Below, piece by piece: positions 29,770 through 38,973 of a DNA stretch of 64,000 nucleotides. The position numbers and the translations under genes are program-made. Origin of the DNA: Asticcacaulis benevestitus DSM 16100 = ATCC BAA-896 (GTDB lineage: Bacteria; Pseudomonadota; Alphaproteobacteria; Caulobacterales; Caulobacteraceae); the NCBI RefSeq assembly GCF_000376105.1, contig NZ_AQWM01000005.1:62001-126000 (forward strand), read 5' to 3'. A model generated the notes under the pieces. That model was not told the DNA's origin, did not search any database, and worked only from the letters and a program-made list of their open reading frames with translations. Within the stretch, counting starts at the first letter, position 1. The number at the start of each line of letters is the position of its first letter.

Positions 29770-30039
29770 GGGAGGGCGCTTTCCGCAGGGTTATGGTTAT
29801 TTCTGCGTGGGGAGAGATTGTTGCGATTTTTCCGCCGGACTGCCGCGCTTTTTCGTGATTCAGCGCCTTAAATAGAAATAATCCGCCCGCAAATGCCCAA
29901 TTAAAGGCAAATTATTTTGCTGCAATGCCGTAATAGCTTGAAATGCAGGAAAATTTTTCCAATTTTTCCTTTGCAATTTTCAAAAACATCTGACTATATG
30001 GCTTCAACGCACCCACACCGGGCAGCGCGGAGCGGTTCC
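29770..30039 (+). promoter_or_regulatory. AT-rich control region of the ilv leader
   Basis: This stretch is clearly more AT-rich than its surroundings, especially 29880-30000. It has A/T tracts and a tandem 9-base repeat AATTTTTCC at 29952-29960 and 29961-29969, next to the inverted GGAAAA-T-TTTTCC. A promoter could be TTGCAA (29971-29976), 18-base spacer, TATATG (29995-30000), giving a start just before the leader ORF. This pair is a guess. Confidence 0.4.
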
Positions 30040-30192
30040 ATGACCATGGCCAAGGCCATCACCCTGAAGCAAGACAAGACGCAAGAGCTTATCGCTCTGG
30101 CTGTTTCTTTTGCCATGGCTGTCATCGTACTCGACCTCGTATCGCTGCTTATTGGGGGCGTAATTGTACGCCCCATGCTTCCGGAGTGGTAG
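30040..30192 (+). CDS. Leu/Ile/Val-rich leader peptide of the ilv operon
   Basis: A 50-residue ORF in which 19 residues are Leu, Ile or Val, concentrated in LIALAV and AVIVLDLVSLLIGGVIV. GGAG lies seven bases upstream of ATG 30040. An 8-base-pair hairpin (30155-30162 with 30167-30174) lies within the end of the ORF, and a terminator follows it at 30231-30260. This is the layout of a ribosome-mediated attenuator in which starvation for branched-chain amino acids stalls the ribosome. The frame can extend upstream to ATG 29998, without a ribosome site. It could instead be a small membrane protein because the same residues would form a TM helix. Confidence 0.65.
   Translation: MTMAKAITLKQDKTQELIALAVSFAMAVIVLDLVSLLIGGVIVRPMLPEW
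30155..30174 (+). other. Candidate pause/antiterminator hairpin in the ilv leader
   Basis: GGGGCGTA pairs perfectly with TACGCCCC around the loop ATTG. It lies within the Val/Ile codons of the leader ORF, so ribosome position would decide whether it forms. Confidence 0.5.
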
Positions 30193-30216
30193 CGCAGGTT
30201 TAAACACCCGCACTTT

Positions 30217-30260
30217 GAGGATCAACATCCTCCCGCTCCTGATCCGAGCGGGATTTTTTT
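30217..30260 (+). terminator. Attenuator-type terminator of the ilv operon
   Basis: The arms TCCCGCTC (30231-30238) and GAGCGGGA (30246-30253) pair perfectly with a 7-base loop, and seven T residues follow. A competing hairpin is available: GAGGAT (30217-30222) pairs with ATCCTC (30227-30232), overlapping the left arm, and GGATCA (30219-30224) can pair with TGATCC (30240-30245). It lies between the leader ORF stop and the GTG at 30302. Confidence 0.75.
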
Positions 30261-30301
30261 CGCACATCTAAACCCAGACGCACCTGAAAAGAGAGTTTAT
30301 C

Positions 30302-30874
30302 GTGACCATCCAGCCCCTGAGAAAGCAAGAGACCTCCGCTCCGTTTTACGGCGCCGGCGCACTTGTAGGCGCGCAAACGGGTGGTTTCGCGATTATGCAC
30401 GGCACCCTGGCGCCCGAAGGCTGCGTCATCCGCACCGATATGTTCGAGACCGCGTTCGATTGCACGGCCCGCGTCTTCGGTCATGCCGAAGCGGCACAGG
30501 ACGCGATCATGGCCGGCGACATCACCGATGGCGACATCATCATCATGCGCGGCGCCTCCACCGAGGCCCTGACGGCCATCAGCCGCTCGCTGGATATCAT
30601 GGGCCTGGCCGAGGTCAGCATCATCACCGACAGCCGCGTTGGCCACGCCACCAACGGCTACATGGCCCGCGTCATCGCCAATGTCGCGCCTTCGGCCGCC
30701 GCCGGCGGCCCCATCGCGCTGGTGCGTGACGGCGACACCATCCACATCGACCTTGCTGCCCGCCGCATCGACCTGATGAGCGACGCCGCGGCCAAGGGCG
30801 CTCAAACCTTCAACGCCCATGCGCCGAAATCCTTCGCCCCCGGCGAACGTTACGCCCGCATGTTCGGCGCCTGA
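30302..30874 (+). CDS. Stand-alone IlvD/Edd C-terminal-domain protein, active-site motifs lost
   Basis: This 190-residue protein aligns along its length with the C-terminal swivel domain of dihydroxy-acid dehydratase: [12 protein letters not shown], then [34 protein letters not shown], and [19 protein letters not shown]. It has no N-terminal iron-sulfur domain. The phosphate/substrate loop GPKGGPGM of IlvD is replaced by GASTEALTA, and the catalytic-Ser segment GRFSGG by SRVGHA, so it is unlikely to be a dehydratase. It starts with GTG 30302 and is the first gene after the attenuator, 43 bases from ilvC. A complete ilvD is at 26.6-28.4 kb, so this is an extra copy of the domain. Confidence 0.8.
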   Translation: MTIQPLRKQETSAPFYGAGALVGAQTGGFAIMHGTLAPEGCVIRTDMFETAFDCTARVFGHAEAAQDAIMAGDITDGDIIIMRGASTEALTAISRSLDIMGLAEVSIITDSRVGHATNGYMARVIANVAPSAAAGGPIALVRDGDTIHIDLAARRIDLMSDAAAKGAQTFNAHAPKSFAPGERYARMFGA

Positions 30875-30917
30875 TCCCATCCCAATCCTTCTACTTAAAA
30901 AGACTACGGAGCCTACT

Positions 30918-31925
30918 GTGAAGATCTATACGAATGACGACGTTTCCCCCGACAGCCTGAAGGGTGAGCGCATCGCCATCATCGGCTATGGCAGCCAGGG
31001 CCGCGCTCATGCCCAGAACCTGCGCGATTCCGGCGCCGACGTGATCGTCGGTGTCCGCGCCGGCGGTTCGGGTGAGGAAAAGGCCAAGCACGACGGCCTG
31101 CAAACCGCCGAGATCGCCGACGCCGTCAAGGACGCGACCATCATCGCCATCCTGACCCCGGACATGAGCCACGCTGAAATCTACTCGAACATCATCGAAA
31201 AGCACGCCCCGAAGGGCGCCGCCCTGCTGTTCGCCCACGGCTTCTCGGTGCTTTACGGCCGCGTCATCGCCCGCGCCGACCTCGACGTCATCCTGGTTGC
31301 CCCCAAGGGCCCCGGCGATCTGGTCCGTCGCGAATATCAACGCGGCCGCGGCGTGCCGTCGCTGTTCGCCGTTGACCGTGACGTCACCGGCCAGGCTTCG
31401 CGCAAGGCGCTGGGTTATGCCCGTGGCATCGGCGGCACCATCGGTGGCGTGATCGAGACCACCTTCAAGGAAGAAACCGAAACCGATCTGTTCGGCGAAC
31501 AGGCCGTCCTCTGCGGTGGCACCACCGAACTGGTTCTGATGGGCTTCGAGACCCTGGTGAACGCCGGCTACCGTCCGGAAATCGCCTACTTCGAAGTTCT
31601 GCACGAACTGAAGCTGATCGTTGACCTGCTGTATGAAGGCGGCTTCGCCAAGATGCACTCCTTTGTTTCGGAAACCTGCAAGTACGGCGACCTGGTCTCC
31701 GGCCCGCGCATCATCAACGAAGAAACCCGCGAACGCATGGAAGAAGTGCTGGCCGACATCCAGTCGGGCGACTTCGCCCGCGACTGGATTTTGGAAAACA
31801 TGGCCGGCCGTCCGCGCTACAACGCCCTGATGCGTCAGGATCTGGAGCACCCGATCGAAGTGGTCGGCAAGGATCTGCGTTCGCGCATGAGCTGGCTGCA
31901 GAACAAGGCCAATGTCGAGGCGTAA
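30918..31925 (+). CDS. ilvC: Ketol-acid reductoisomerase, short class I
   Basis: Converts acetolactate and acetohydroxybutyrate to the dihydroxy acids using NADPH and Mg2+. The 335 residues have the Rossmann motif [19 protein letters not shown] (21-39), LLFAHGF with the catalytic His, and [18 protein letters not shown] with the metal-binding acidic residues. The start is GTG 30918 with GGAG six bases upstream. The sequence resembles the enzyme encoded in the Xanthomonas ilvC-ilvG-ilvM operon, as far as I can recall it. Confidence 0.97.
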   Translation: MKIYTNDDVSPDSLKGERIAIIGYGSQGRAHAQNLRDSGADVIVGVRAGGSGEEKAKHDGLQTAEIADAVKDATIIAILTPDMSHAEIYSNIIEKHAPKGAALLFAHGFSVLYGRVIARADLDVILVAPKGPGDLVRREYQRGRGVPSLFAVDRDVTGQASRKALGYARGIGGTIGGVIETTFKEETETDLFGEQAVLCGGTTELVLMGFETLVNAGYRPEIAYFEVLHELKLIVDLLYEGGFAKMHSFVSETCKYGDLVSGPRIINEETRERMEEVLADIQSGDFARDWILENMAGRPRYNALMRQDLEHPIEVVGKDLRSRMSWLQNKANVEA

Positions 31926-31972
31926 ACATCGATAAAAGAACGTCAGGATTGATCGGGTTTCAATCCGACAGC

Positions 31973-32000
31973 GGCGGCGGACCTAGGCGGGTCCGCCGCC
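31973..32000 (+). other. GC-rich hairpin between ilvC and ilvG
   Basis: A 10-base-pair perfect stem (31973-31982 with 31991-32000) and an 8-base loop. It is followed by a C/T-rich stretch rather than a T run. It may reduce read-through or define an mRNA end, changing the ratio of IlvC to the synthase. Confidence 0.5.
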
Positions 32001-32059
32001 ACCCTTCTTCTCTTCATGGGAAGAAGATCTACCAAGTCACACACACCGAGTAAGATAAG

Positions 32060-33745
32060 ATGAGCAACCAACCCACAGGCGCCCAACTGGTCATCTCCAC
32101 GCTGAAAGCGTTGGGGGTCGAGACCGTGTTCGGCTATCCGGGCGGCGCCATCATGCCCATCTACGACGCCCTGGCCGGTTCCGGCCTGAAGCACATTCTG
32201 GTCCGCCATGAGCAGGGCGCGGCATTTGCCGCTGACGCCTATGCGCGTTCGACCGGCGGCGTCGGCGTCTGCATGGCCACCTCCGGCCCCGGCGCCACCA
32301 ACCTGATCACCGGCATCGCCAACGCCTATATGGACTCAGTCCCGCTCGTCTGCATCACAGGCCAGGTCGCCACGCACCTGATGGGCACGGACGGCTTCCA
32401 GGAAGTCGATATCCTCGGCATCTGCCTGCCGATCGTCAAGCACTCGTGGCTGGTCCGCGATGCCGCCGACATTCCCGCCATCATCGCCGAGGCCTTCGCC
32501 ATCGCCGTCGAAGGTCGCCCTGGTCCGGTTCTGATCGATATTCCGAAGGACGTCGCCGCCTCGAAGGTCGAGGTCTCATCGGTCGCCACCTTCCCGACCT
32601 GGACACCGCCGGCCGCCGATCCGAAGTCGATCGAAGCCGCCGCGAAAATGATTGAAGCCGCCAAACAGCCCCTGCTCTATATCGGCGGCGGCGTTGAAAT
32701 GGCCAATGCCACCCAGGAACTGCGCGATTTTGTCGCCCGCACCGGCATCCCCGTCGTCTCGACCCTCAAGGGCCTCGGCACGCTGCCGACCACGCACGAT
32801 CTGGCGCTCGGTATGCTGGGTATGCACGGCACCCGCGCCGCCAATACCGCCGTTCAGGAAACTGATCTTTTGATCGCCTTGGGCGCGCGTTTCGACGACC
32901 GCGCCACCGGCAAGCTCAATGCCTTCGCGCCCAACGCCAAGGTCATCCATTTCGATATCGATCCGGCGGAAATCAACAAGCTGCGCCATGCCGATGTCGC
33001 CGTGGTCGGTGATCTGAAAGCCGCGTTGAAAGCCCTGAACCCCAAGGTGTCTGGCATCCAGAAATGGGTTGAGAAGTGCAAGGCCGACAAGTGGGAGCAC
33101 CGCTTCAAGTACAATGCTCCCGGCAAGGGCGTCTATGCGCCCGGCCTGCTGAAATCGCTGTCGGAAAAGGCCGGCGACAAGTTCGTCGCCGCCTGTGACG
33201 TTGGCCAGCACCAGATGTGGGTGGCGCAGCACTGCGAGTTCGCCCACAATCGCGGCCACCTGACGTCGGGCGGTTCCGGCGCCATGGGCTATGGCCTGCC
33301 GGCCGGTGTCGGCGCCAAGCTGGCGCGCCCGGATCACCACGTCGTCACCATTTCCGGCGACGGCAGCTTTATGATGAACATTCAGGAGATGGCGACGCTT
33401 AACCGCTATAACATCCCCCTGAAGATCGTTCTTTTGGACAACTCCTCGCTCGGCCTGGTGCGCCAGTGGCAGGAACTGTTCTACCAGGAAAATTACAGTG
33501 AAATCGACCTGTCGGATAATCCCGATTTCGTCGAGGTCGCCAAGGCGTTCGGTCTCTCAGCCTTCCGCATCACCCATCGCCATGAGGTCGAGGGTGCGCT
33601 GGACAAGCTGCTGGCCGCCGAGGGTCCGACCCTGTTGCATGTTTTGATTGATCCCCGCGAAAACGTCTGGCCGCTTGTGCCGCCGGGCGCGTCGAATGCG
33701 GAAATGATGGAGGAGCGTTGGGATGAACCACTTGATTCATATTGA
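32060..33745 (+). CDS. ilvG: Acetolactate synthase large subunit, AHAS II (IlvG) type
   Basis: ThDP- and FAD-dependent enzyme making acetolactate or acetohydroxybutyrate from pyruvate. The 561 residues start with [20 protein letters not shown], and the sequence follows IlvG closely ([27 protein letters not shown]). The catalytic Glu is E51 in RHEQGA, and the ThDP-binding GDGSFMMN motif is near residue 433. It overlaps the ACT-domain gene by 23 bases. I use ilvG because the partner subunit is short, although the gene could be labelled ilvB or ilvI. Confidence 0.93.
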   Translation: MSNQPTGAQLVISTLKALGVETVFGYPGGAIMPIYDALAGSGLKHILVRHEQGAAFAADAYARSTGGVGVCMATSGPGATNLITGIANAYMDSVPLVCITGQVATHLMGTDGFQEVDILGICLPIVKHSWLVRDAADIPAIIAEAFAIAVEGRPGPVLIDIPKDVAASKVEVSSVATFPTWTPPAADPKSIEAAAKMIEAAKQPLLYIGGGVEMANATQELRDFVARTGIPVVSTLKGLGTLPTTHDLALGMLGMHGTRAANTAVQETDLLIALGARFDDRATGKLNAFAPNAKVIHFDIDPAEINKLRHADVAVVGDLKAALKALNPKVSGIQKWVEKCKADKWEHRFKYNAPGKGVYAPGLLKSLSEKAGDKFVAACDVGQHQMWVAQHCEFAHNRGHLTSGGSGAMGYGLPAGVGAKLARPDHHVVTISGDGSFMMNIQEMATLNRYNIPLKIVLLDNSSLGLVRQWQELFYQENYSEIDLSDNPDFVEVAKAFGLSAFRITHRHEVEGALDKLLAAEGPTLLHVLIDPRENVWPLVPPGASNAEMMEERWDEPLDSY

Positions 33746-34001
33746 GCTGGATCGCCTGGAAGGCTCCCTGCTGCGTATCTTAGGGCTCGTGGAGCGCCGG
33801 GGCTTCAACATCGATGGCGCCGAGCTTTATGATCTCGGTGAGGACAAGCGCGGCCTGTCGCTGACGCTTCGTCCGCGTGAAGCCTCGCGCAATCTCGAAA
33901 CACTTGGTCTTCAGATCGACCGCCTCTACGGCATCAGGCGCCTGAGCGCCGATCCGCGCGGCGTCACGACATCGGCCATAAAGAATAAGGTCAGCGCATG
34001 A
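33723..34001 (+). CDS. ilvM: Acetolactate synthase small subunit, short ACT type (IlvM-like)
   Basis: A 92-residue single ACT domain ([25 protein letters not shown]). IlvN or IlvH small subunits of AHAS I/III-type enzymes in alphaproteobacteria are normally about 160-185 residues and have a second domain; this protein lacks it and matches IlvM, the AHAS II small subunit, which lacks typical valine inhibition. It starts inside the end of ilvG (23-base overlap), so translation is coupled. It is followed by 169 bases with two hairpins, then ilvE. Confidence 0.85.
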   Translation: MNHLIHIELDRLEGSLLRILGLVERRGFNIDGAELYDLGEDKRGLSLTLRPREASRNLETLGLQIDRLYGIRRLSADPRGVTTSAIKNKVSA

Positions 34002-34042
34002 ACCCTCACGCGATGACATCAAGCATTGGGGATTTGGGGTAT

Positions 34043-34064
34043 CGGGGCCGTGGTCGCGGCCCCG
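34043..34064 (+). other. Hairpin between ilvM and ilvE
   Basis: CGGGGCCG pairs with CGGCCCCG around a 6-base loop. It has no T run. Confidence 0.4.
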
Positions 34065-34075
34065 GCCAAGTATGC

Positions 34076-34111
34076 GGTTTTGCCACGCCTTAGCAAAACC
34101 CCTCTTTTTGG
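34076..34111 (+). terminator. Probable terminator between ilvM and ilvE
   Basis: GGTTTTGC (34076-34083) pairs with GCAAAACC (34093-34100), 8 base pairs and a 9-base loop, followed by CCTCTTTTT. It may end most of the ilvC-G-M transcript, so ilvE could have its own promoter in the remaining 60 bases. Confidence 0.6.
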
Positions 34112-34170
34112 CGCCTGTGAAAAGGCGTACAGAGTTCCCCATTCGAACATATTCAAGATTGCTGAAACAC

Positions 34171-35115
34171 ATGACCAAACTCGCTGATAAAATCTGGATG
34201 AACGGCCAACTTCTCAACTGGGAAGACGCCAAGGTCCACGTCCTCACTCATGCCCTGCACTACGGCACCTCGGTCTTCGAAGGCATCCGCGCCTACGAAA
34301 CCCCGCATGGCTCCGTCGGTTTCCGCCTGCGCGACCACTTGCAGCGCCTGGAAGATTCCGCCCGCATCTACGGCATCAACATCCCTTACACGCTCGATCA
34401 GATGATTGCGGCCTGTAAGGACACCCTGACCGCCAACGGCTTAAAGAGCGCCTACTGGCGTCCGGTCGCTTTCCTCGGTGAAAATGGCCTGGGCGTCACG
34501 CCGAAGGGCGACAACATCAAGGTCGATTTCGCCGTCGCCGCCTTCCCATGGGGCGCTTATCTCGGCGAAGAAGGCCTGACCAAGGGCGTCGACGTCTGCG
34601 TGTCGTCGTGGCAGCGCGCCGCACCGAACACCATCCCCAACGCGGCCAAGATGGGCGGCAACTACCTGTCGTCCTACCTGATCGGCAAGGAAGCGCGCGG
34701 CCGTGGCTATGCCGAAGGTCTGGGCCTCGGCACCGATGGCCGTCTGTCGGAAGGCGCTGGCGAAAACCTGTTCCTGATCATGAACGGCAAAATTCACACC
34801 CCGCCGGTCGCCGCCTCCATCCTGGGTGGCATTACGCGCGACTCGATCATCAAGCTGGCCAAGGCCGATGGCATCGAAGTCATCGAACAGGCCCTGCCGC
34901 GCGAAATGCTGTACCTCGCCGACGAGGTCTTCATGTGCGGCACAGCCGCCGAGATCACCCCGATCCGCTCGGTGGACGACATCCCGACCCGCGCCGCCGG
35001 TCCGGGCAAGGTCACCAAGCGCCTGATGACCCTGTTCCACGGCCTGTTCAACGGCACGACGGAAGACCGCTTCGGCTGGCTCGACCCGATCGAGGCCGCT
35101 GTTCCGGCTGAGTAA
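34171..35115 (+). CDS. ilvE: Branched-chain amino-acid aminotransferase
   Basis: PLP enzyme that makes valine, leucine and isoleucine from their 2-oxo acids. The 314 residues of fold type IV have HALHYGTSVFEGIRAY near the N-terminus, the Schiff-base Lys in NAAKMGGNYLSS, and the phosphate-binding LSEGAGENLFLI segment. The start ATG 34171 is fixed by conservation (MTKLADKIWMNG). It has no clear ribosome site and sits after a probable terminator. Confidence 0.95.
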   Translation: MTKLADKIWMNGQLLNWEDAKVHVLTHALHYGTSVFEGIRAYETPHGSVGFRLRDHLQRLEDSARIYGINIPYTLDQMIAACKDTLTANGLKSAYWRPVAFLGENGLGVTPKGDNIKVDFAVAAFPWGAYLGEEGLTKGVDVCVSSWQRAAPNTIPNAAKMGGNYLSSYLIGKEARGRGYAEGLGLGTDGRLSEGAGENLFLIMNGKIHTPPVAASILGGITRDSIIKLAKADGIEVIEQALPREMLYLADEVFMCGTAAEITPIRSVDDIPTRAAGPGKVTKRLMTLFHGLFNGTTEDRFGWLDPIEAAVPAE

Positions 35116-35131
35116 ACTTTTAAAGTAAGAA

Positions 35132-35281
35132 ACCCCACCACCGCATCTAGCCGAGCACGCTCGGCGTCGTGCGGTCCCCCTCCCCAGCTAGCTGGGGAGA
35201 TATAGGAAAAGCTAATCTTATACCTCCCCGACTTGTCGGGGAGGGGGACCGCGCCGCCCTTGCGGCGTGGTGGTGGGGTGT
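35132..35281. repeat. Large fold-back intergenic element between ilvE and leuC
   Basis: Nested inverted repeats: an outer 11-base pair (35132-35142 with 35269-35279), a perfect 15-base pair (35171-35185 with 35238-35252), and three smaller hairpins at 35150-35165, 35182-35197 (perfect 16-base palindrome) and 35223-35244. The left and right arms are C- and G-rich respectively, forming a branched fold. Similar pyrimidine/purine-arm repeats are scattered in Caulobacteraceae intergenic regions in my recollection. It lies between the ilvE stop and the leuC start and could act as a terminator and 3'-end protector. Confidence 0.75.
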
Positions 35282-35311
35282 CTTGCTTCCTTTAAATAAC
35301 GAGACGAAACC

Positions 35312-36739
35312 ATGACCGCCCAATCTAGCCCTCCAAAGTCGCTGTTTGAAAAAGTATGGGACGCGCACGTCGTCGAGCCGGAGGGCGCCACCAGCCCCGC
35401 CGTGCTCTATATCGACCTGCACCTTGTCCACGAAGTCACGAGCCCGCAGGCCTTTTCCGAACTGGAAGCCCGCGGCCTCAAGGTCCGCCGCCCGGACCGC
35501 ACCTTCGCCACGTTGGATCACTCCATTCCCACCCTGCGCCCCGACGCTGACGGCAACCGCCCCTACATCACGGCACAAGCGGAGATTCAGGTCCATACGC
35601 TGGAAGACAACGCCGCGAAGAACGGCGTGCGCCTGTTCGGCTATGATGCCGAGAACCGCGGCGTCGTCCACGTCATCGGGCCGGAAATGGGTCTGACCCG
35701 TCCGGGCTACACCGTCGTTTGCGGCGACTCGCACACCTCGACCCACGGCGCCTTCGGCTGCATCGCGTTTGGTATCGGCACCTCGGAAGTCGGCCACGTT
35801 CTGGCCACCCAGTGCCTGGCCCAGCGCAAGCCCAAGACCATGCGCATCACCGTCGACGGCAAGCTCCAGCCCGGCGTGACCGGCAAGGACGTTGCCCTGA
35901 CCATTATCGCCACGCTCGGCTTTTCCGGCGGCACCGGCTACGCGCTGGAATATGCCGGCCCGGTCATCGAAGCGCTCGACATGGAAGGCCGCATGACGGT
36001 CTGTAACCTCTCGATCGAAGCCGGCGCCCGCTGCGGCATGATCGCCCCCGACGCCAAGACGGTCGAATGGCTGCGTGGCCGCGAATATGTACCGCAAGGC
36101 GCCGACTACGATGTCGCTGCTGCTGAATGGCTCAAGCTAGCCTCCGACGAAGGTGCCACCTTCGACAAGGAAATCCGTATCGACGGCTCAAGCATCGAGC
36201 CGATGGCAACCTGGGGCACCTCGCCTGACCAGGGCGCACCCATCGTCAAGGGCGTGCCGGTGGCACACACCGAAGACGAAGAACGCGCCCTGAAATATAT
36301 GGGCCTGAAAGGTGGAGACTCGCGAAGCGCCGCCAAGGTCGACGTCGTCTTCATCGGTTCCTGCACCAATGGTCGTATGTCCGACCTGCGCGCCGCCGCC
36401 GATATCTTCAAGGGTCGCAAGGTCGCCGCGGGCGTTCGCGCCCTCGTCGTGCCGGGGTCTGAGTGGGTTCGTCTTGAGGCCGAAAAGGAAGGTCTCGACA
36501 AGATCTTCACCGATGCCGGCGCCGAATGGCGTCTGCCGGGCTGCTCGATGTGCATCGCCATGAACGGCGATTTCGTCCTGCCGGGCCAACTGGCCGTCTC
36601 GACCTCCAACCGTAATTTCGAAGGCCGTCAGGGCCCCGGTTCGCGCACCGTACTGGCGTCGCCGGCCACCGCTGCCGCCTCGGCCATCGCCGGCCATGTC
36701 GCCGATCCCCGTCAATTCATGGCTCTGGAAAGCGCATAA
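35312..36739 (+). CDS. leuC: 3-isopropylmalate dehydratase large subunit
   Basis: Aconitase-family [4Fe-4S] enzyme that isomerises 2- to 3-isopropylmalate with LeuD. The 475 residues have [14 protein letters not shown] for substrate contact and the cluster ligands in IGSCTNGR and CSMC. The gene starts the leuC-leuD-leuB operon, with a 2-base gap to leuD. Confidence 0.97.
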   Translation: MTAQSSPPKSLFEKVWDAHVVEPEGATSPAVLYIDLHLVHEVTSPQAFSELEARGLKVRRPDRTFATLDHSIPTLRPDADGNRPYITAQAEIQVHTLEDNAAKNGVRLFGYDAENRGVVHVIGPEMGLTRPGYTVVCGDSHTSTHGAFGCIAFGIGTSEVGHVLATQCLAQRKPKTMRITVDGKLQPGVTGKDVALTIIATLGFSGGTGYALEYAGPVIEALDMEGRMTVCNLSIEAGARCGMIAPDAKTVEWLRGREYVPQGADYDVAAAEWLKLASDEGATFDKEIRIDGSSIEPMATWGTSPDQGAPIVKGVPVAHTEDEERALKYMGLKGGDSRSAAKVDVVFIGSCTNGRMSDLRAAADIFKGRKVAAGVRALVVPGSEWVRLEAEKEGLDKIFTDAGAEWRLPGCSMCIAMNGDFVLPGQLAVSTSNRNFEGRQGPGSRTVLASPATAAASAIAGHVADPRQFMALESA

Positions 36740-36741
36740 AG

Positions 36742-37335
36742 ATGAGCAATCAAGAATCCAACAACAGCTTCTCATCGCGCATCGTCGTTCTGCCGGAAGC
36801 CAATATCGACACCGATCAGATCATCCCTGCCCGCTTCCTGACCACGACCACCAAGGCAGGTCTGGGCAAGGTGGCCTTCAATGACTGGCGCTACAATGCC
36901 GATGGTTCGAACAAGGATTTCATCCTCAATACCATCGACGCCAGCGAGCACCAGGTGCTGGTGGCCGGCAACAATCTCGGCTGCGGCTCCTCGCGCGAAC
37001 ACGCCCCGTGGGCGCTGATGGATTACGGCTTCAGGGCCGTCATCTCGACCGAGATCGCCGACATCTTCAAGTCGAACAGCCTGAAGAACGGCCTGCTGCC
37101 GGTCGTCGTCGACAAGGCGACCTATGACAAGCTGCTCGCCAACCCGCAACAGCGCGTCACCATCGATCTGGAAACCTGCGCCCTGACCCTGGAAGACGGC
37201 ACCGTCTTCACCTTCCAGGTCGAGGAATTCGCCCGCCAGTGTCTGCTGGAAGGCGTTGACGCCATGGGCTGGGTGCTGAAGCGCCTGCCCGCCATCGAAG
37301 CCTACGAGAAAGCCAACAACAAGGAAGCCGCATAA
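36742..37335 (+). CDS. leuD: 3-isopropylmalate dehydratase small subunit
   Basis: Swivel-domain partner of LeuC. The 197 residues have ANIDTDQIIPARF and GNNLGCGSSREHAPWAL, both standard for LeuD. Its stop overlaps the leuB start by one base (TAATG), indicating coupled translation. Confidence 0.97.
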   Translation: MSNQESNNSFSSRIVVLPEANIDTDQIIPARFLTTTTKAGLGKVAFNDWRYNADGSNKDFILNTIDASEHQVLVAGNNLGCGSSREHAPWALMDYGFRAVISTEIADIFKSNSLKNGLLPVVVDKATYDKLLANPQQRVTIDLETCALTLEDGTVFTFQVEEFARQCLLEGVDAMGWVLKRLPAIEAYEKANNKEAA

Positions 37336-38402
37336 TGGGCACTTTTAATATCGTCGTCCTGCCGGGTGACGGCATCGGTCCCGAAGTCGCCGCTGCCGGC
37401 GTGTCGGCCCTGAAGGTCATCGGCGAGGTCTACGGCCACACCTTTAATTTCGACGAAAAGCGCATCGGCGGCATCGCCATCGATACCGACAACAACCCCT
37501 ACCCCGAAGACACCGACAAGGCCTGCCGCGCGGCTGACGCTGTGATCCTCGGCGCCGTTGGCGGTCCGAAGTGGGACTTAGGCAAGCAACGCCCTGAGCA
37601 GGGCCTGCTGGCCGTGCGCAAGGCCATGGGCCTGTTCGCCAATCTCCGCCCGATGGACGTCAAGGCCTCGCAGGTCCACCGTTCGCCGCTCAAGCGTGAG
37701 GTCGTTGAAGGCGCCGACATGCTGATCGTGCGCGAACTGACCGGCGGCCTCTATTTCGGCAAGCAGACGCGCACCGAGACCACCGCTACCGACGAGTGCG
37801 TCTATACGGTCGCCGAAGTCGAGCGCGTCGCCCGCGTCGCTTTTGAAGCCGCTCGCAAGCGCCGCAACAAGGTGACCAGCGTCGATAAGGCCAATGTCAT
37901 CGAGACCAGCCGCCTGTGGCGCGAAACCGTCATCCGCCTGCACAAGGAAGAGTATTCGGACGTCGAACTGGAGCACGCTCTGGTCGATTCCATGGCCATG
38001 CACCTCGTCACCCGCCCGACCTCGTTCGACGTGGTGGTGACGGAAAACATGTTCGGTGACATCCTGTCCGATCTCGCCTCGGTGCTGCCGGGCTCGATTG
38101 GCCTGCTGGGCTCCGCTTCGCTGGGCGCCACCGGTCAGGGTCTTTATGAGCCGATCCACGGCTCCGCCCCGGATATCGCCGGCAAGGACCTCGCCAACCC
38201 GATCGGCACCCTCAAGTCCGTCGCCATGCTGCTGCGCTTCTCGCTCAATCTGCTGACAGAAGCTGACGCACTCGACGCGGCTATTGATGCCGTGGTCGAA
38301 AAGGGTGTTCTCACGCGCGACCTTGGCGGCACGGCTTCCGGTTCGCAGGTTTCTGCGGCGATCAACGCTCAAATTCGTGAAAGCGCCACAGTCGCCGCGT
38401 AA
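37335..38402 (+). CDS. leuB: 3-isopropylmalate dehydrogenase
   Basis: Oxidatively decarboxylates 3-isopropylmalate with NAD+ and Mg2+. The 355 residues have the LPGDGIGPEV start, the metal-site strands in TENMFGDILSDLASVLPGS, and the EPIHGSAPDIAGKDLANP NAD+ loop. It is the last gene of the leuCDB operon. leuA is not in the window. Confidence 0.97.
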   Translation: MGTFNIVVLPGDGIGPEVAAAGVSALKVIGEVYGHTFNFDEKRIGGIAIDTDNNPYPEDTDKACRAADAVILGAVGGPKWDLGKQRPEQGLLAVRKAMGLFANLRPMDVKASQVHRSPLKREVVEGADMLIVRELTGGLYFGKQTRTETTATDECVYTVAEVERVARVAFEAARKRRNKVTSVDKANVIETSRLWRETVIRLHKEEYSDVELEHALVDSMAMHLVTRPTSFDVVVTENMFGDILSDLASVLPGSIGLLGSASLGATGQGLYEPIHGSAPDIAGKDLANPIGTLKSVAMLLRFSLNLLTEADALDAAIDAVVEKGVLTRDLGGTASGSQVSAAINAQIRESATVAA

Positions 38403-38433
38403 AGTCTTCGCATACCTCGCAAAGGTAGACTTG

Positions 38434-38469
38434 GGTTTCAGGGCTTCGGCTCTGGAACCCTTATTTTTG
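38434..38469 (+). terminator. Terminator after leuB
   Basis: A hairpin spans 38434-38461: outer GGGTTT with GAACCC, an inner CAG/CTG pair and a central loop that includes CTTCGG. It is followed by TTATTTTT. It ends the leu operon. Confidence 0.8.
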
Positions 38470-38532
38470 TCTGGCGAGCGGCAAGGACGCACGCTAACCT
38501 TGGTGCATTGCGCAATCGTGGAAGGGAGGCGA

Positions 38533-38973
38533 ATGAAAGGTTTAGTTCTGTCAGCCATCGCTCTCTTAGGGCTGATTGCCCTGCCCGGTCAGGCGGCGCC
38601 ACTCTGGCGCATGGTCGGCGATGAGACGACGTGCAGCGTCAGCCTGGAGCCTCAACTCGACACACTGATCGTGCTCGACAAGACGACACAAGGCGATCTC
38701 CGGCTGGCGATCACGGTGGATACCCTGAACCTGCCGCGTGACTGGTATACCCCCTTCGTCATCATGACCGAGGGCAGCAGTTTCAAAGGCTACGGCGTGA
38801 CCGATGCAACCCAGGTGGCCCTGCCGGCTTCGCAGGACCTGGTCGATGCGCTCAGCCACGACAACACGCTGTTTATTCAGCTCGGAGGGGCTACCCTTGG
38901 CCCGTTCGATATCCCCGCCTTAAGCGCCGACAACCGCATATGCATTCTGGGCATGCCTAATCTGGAAAACTAA
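38533..38973 (+). CDS. Small secreted protein of unknown function
   Basis: The 146-residue protein has a signal peptide (MKGLVLSAIALLGLIALPGQA). The mature part is mainly beta-type and has two Cys (in TTCSVSL and RICILGM) that may pair. I do not recognise the family. ATG 38533 has an excellent GGGAGG ribosome site. The 3' end overlaps that of the converging DUF167 gene by 17 bases. Confidence 0.75.
   Translation: MKGLVLSAIALLGLIALPGQAAPLWRMVGDETTCSVSLEPQLDTLIVLDKTTQGDLRLAITVDTLNLPRDWYTPFVIMTEGSSFKGYGVTDATQVALPASQDLVDALSHDNTLFIQLGGATLGPFDIPALSADNRICILGMPNLEN

Noticed and set aside
30819-30917. Upstream extension of ilvC
   Set aside because: It overlaps the orphan IlvD-domain gene; the GTG at 30918 has the better ribosome site and matches the conserved start.
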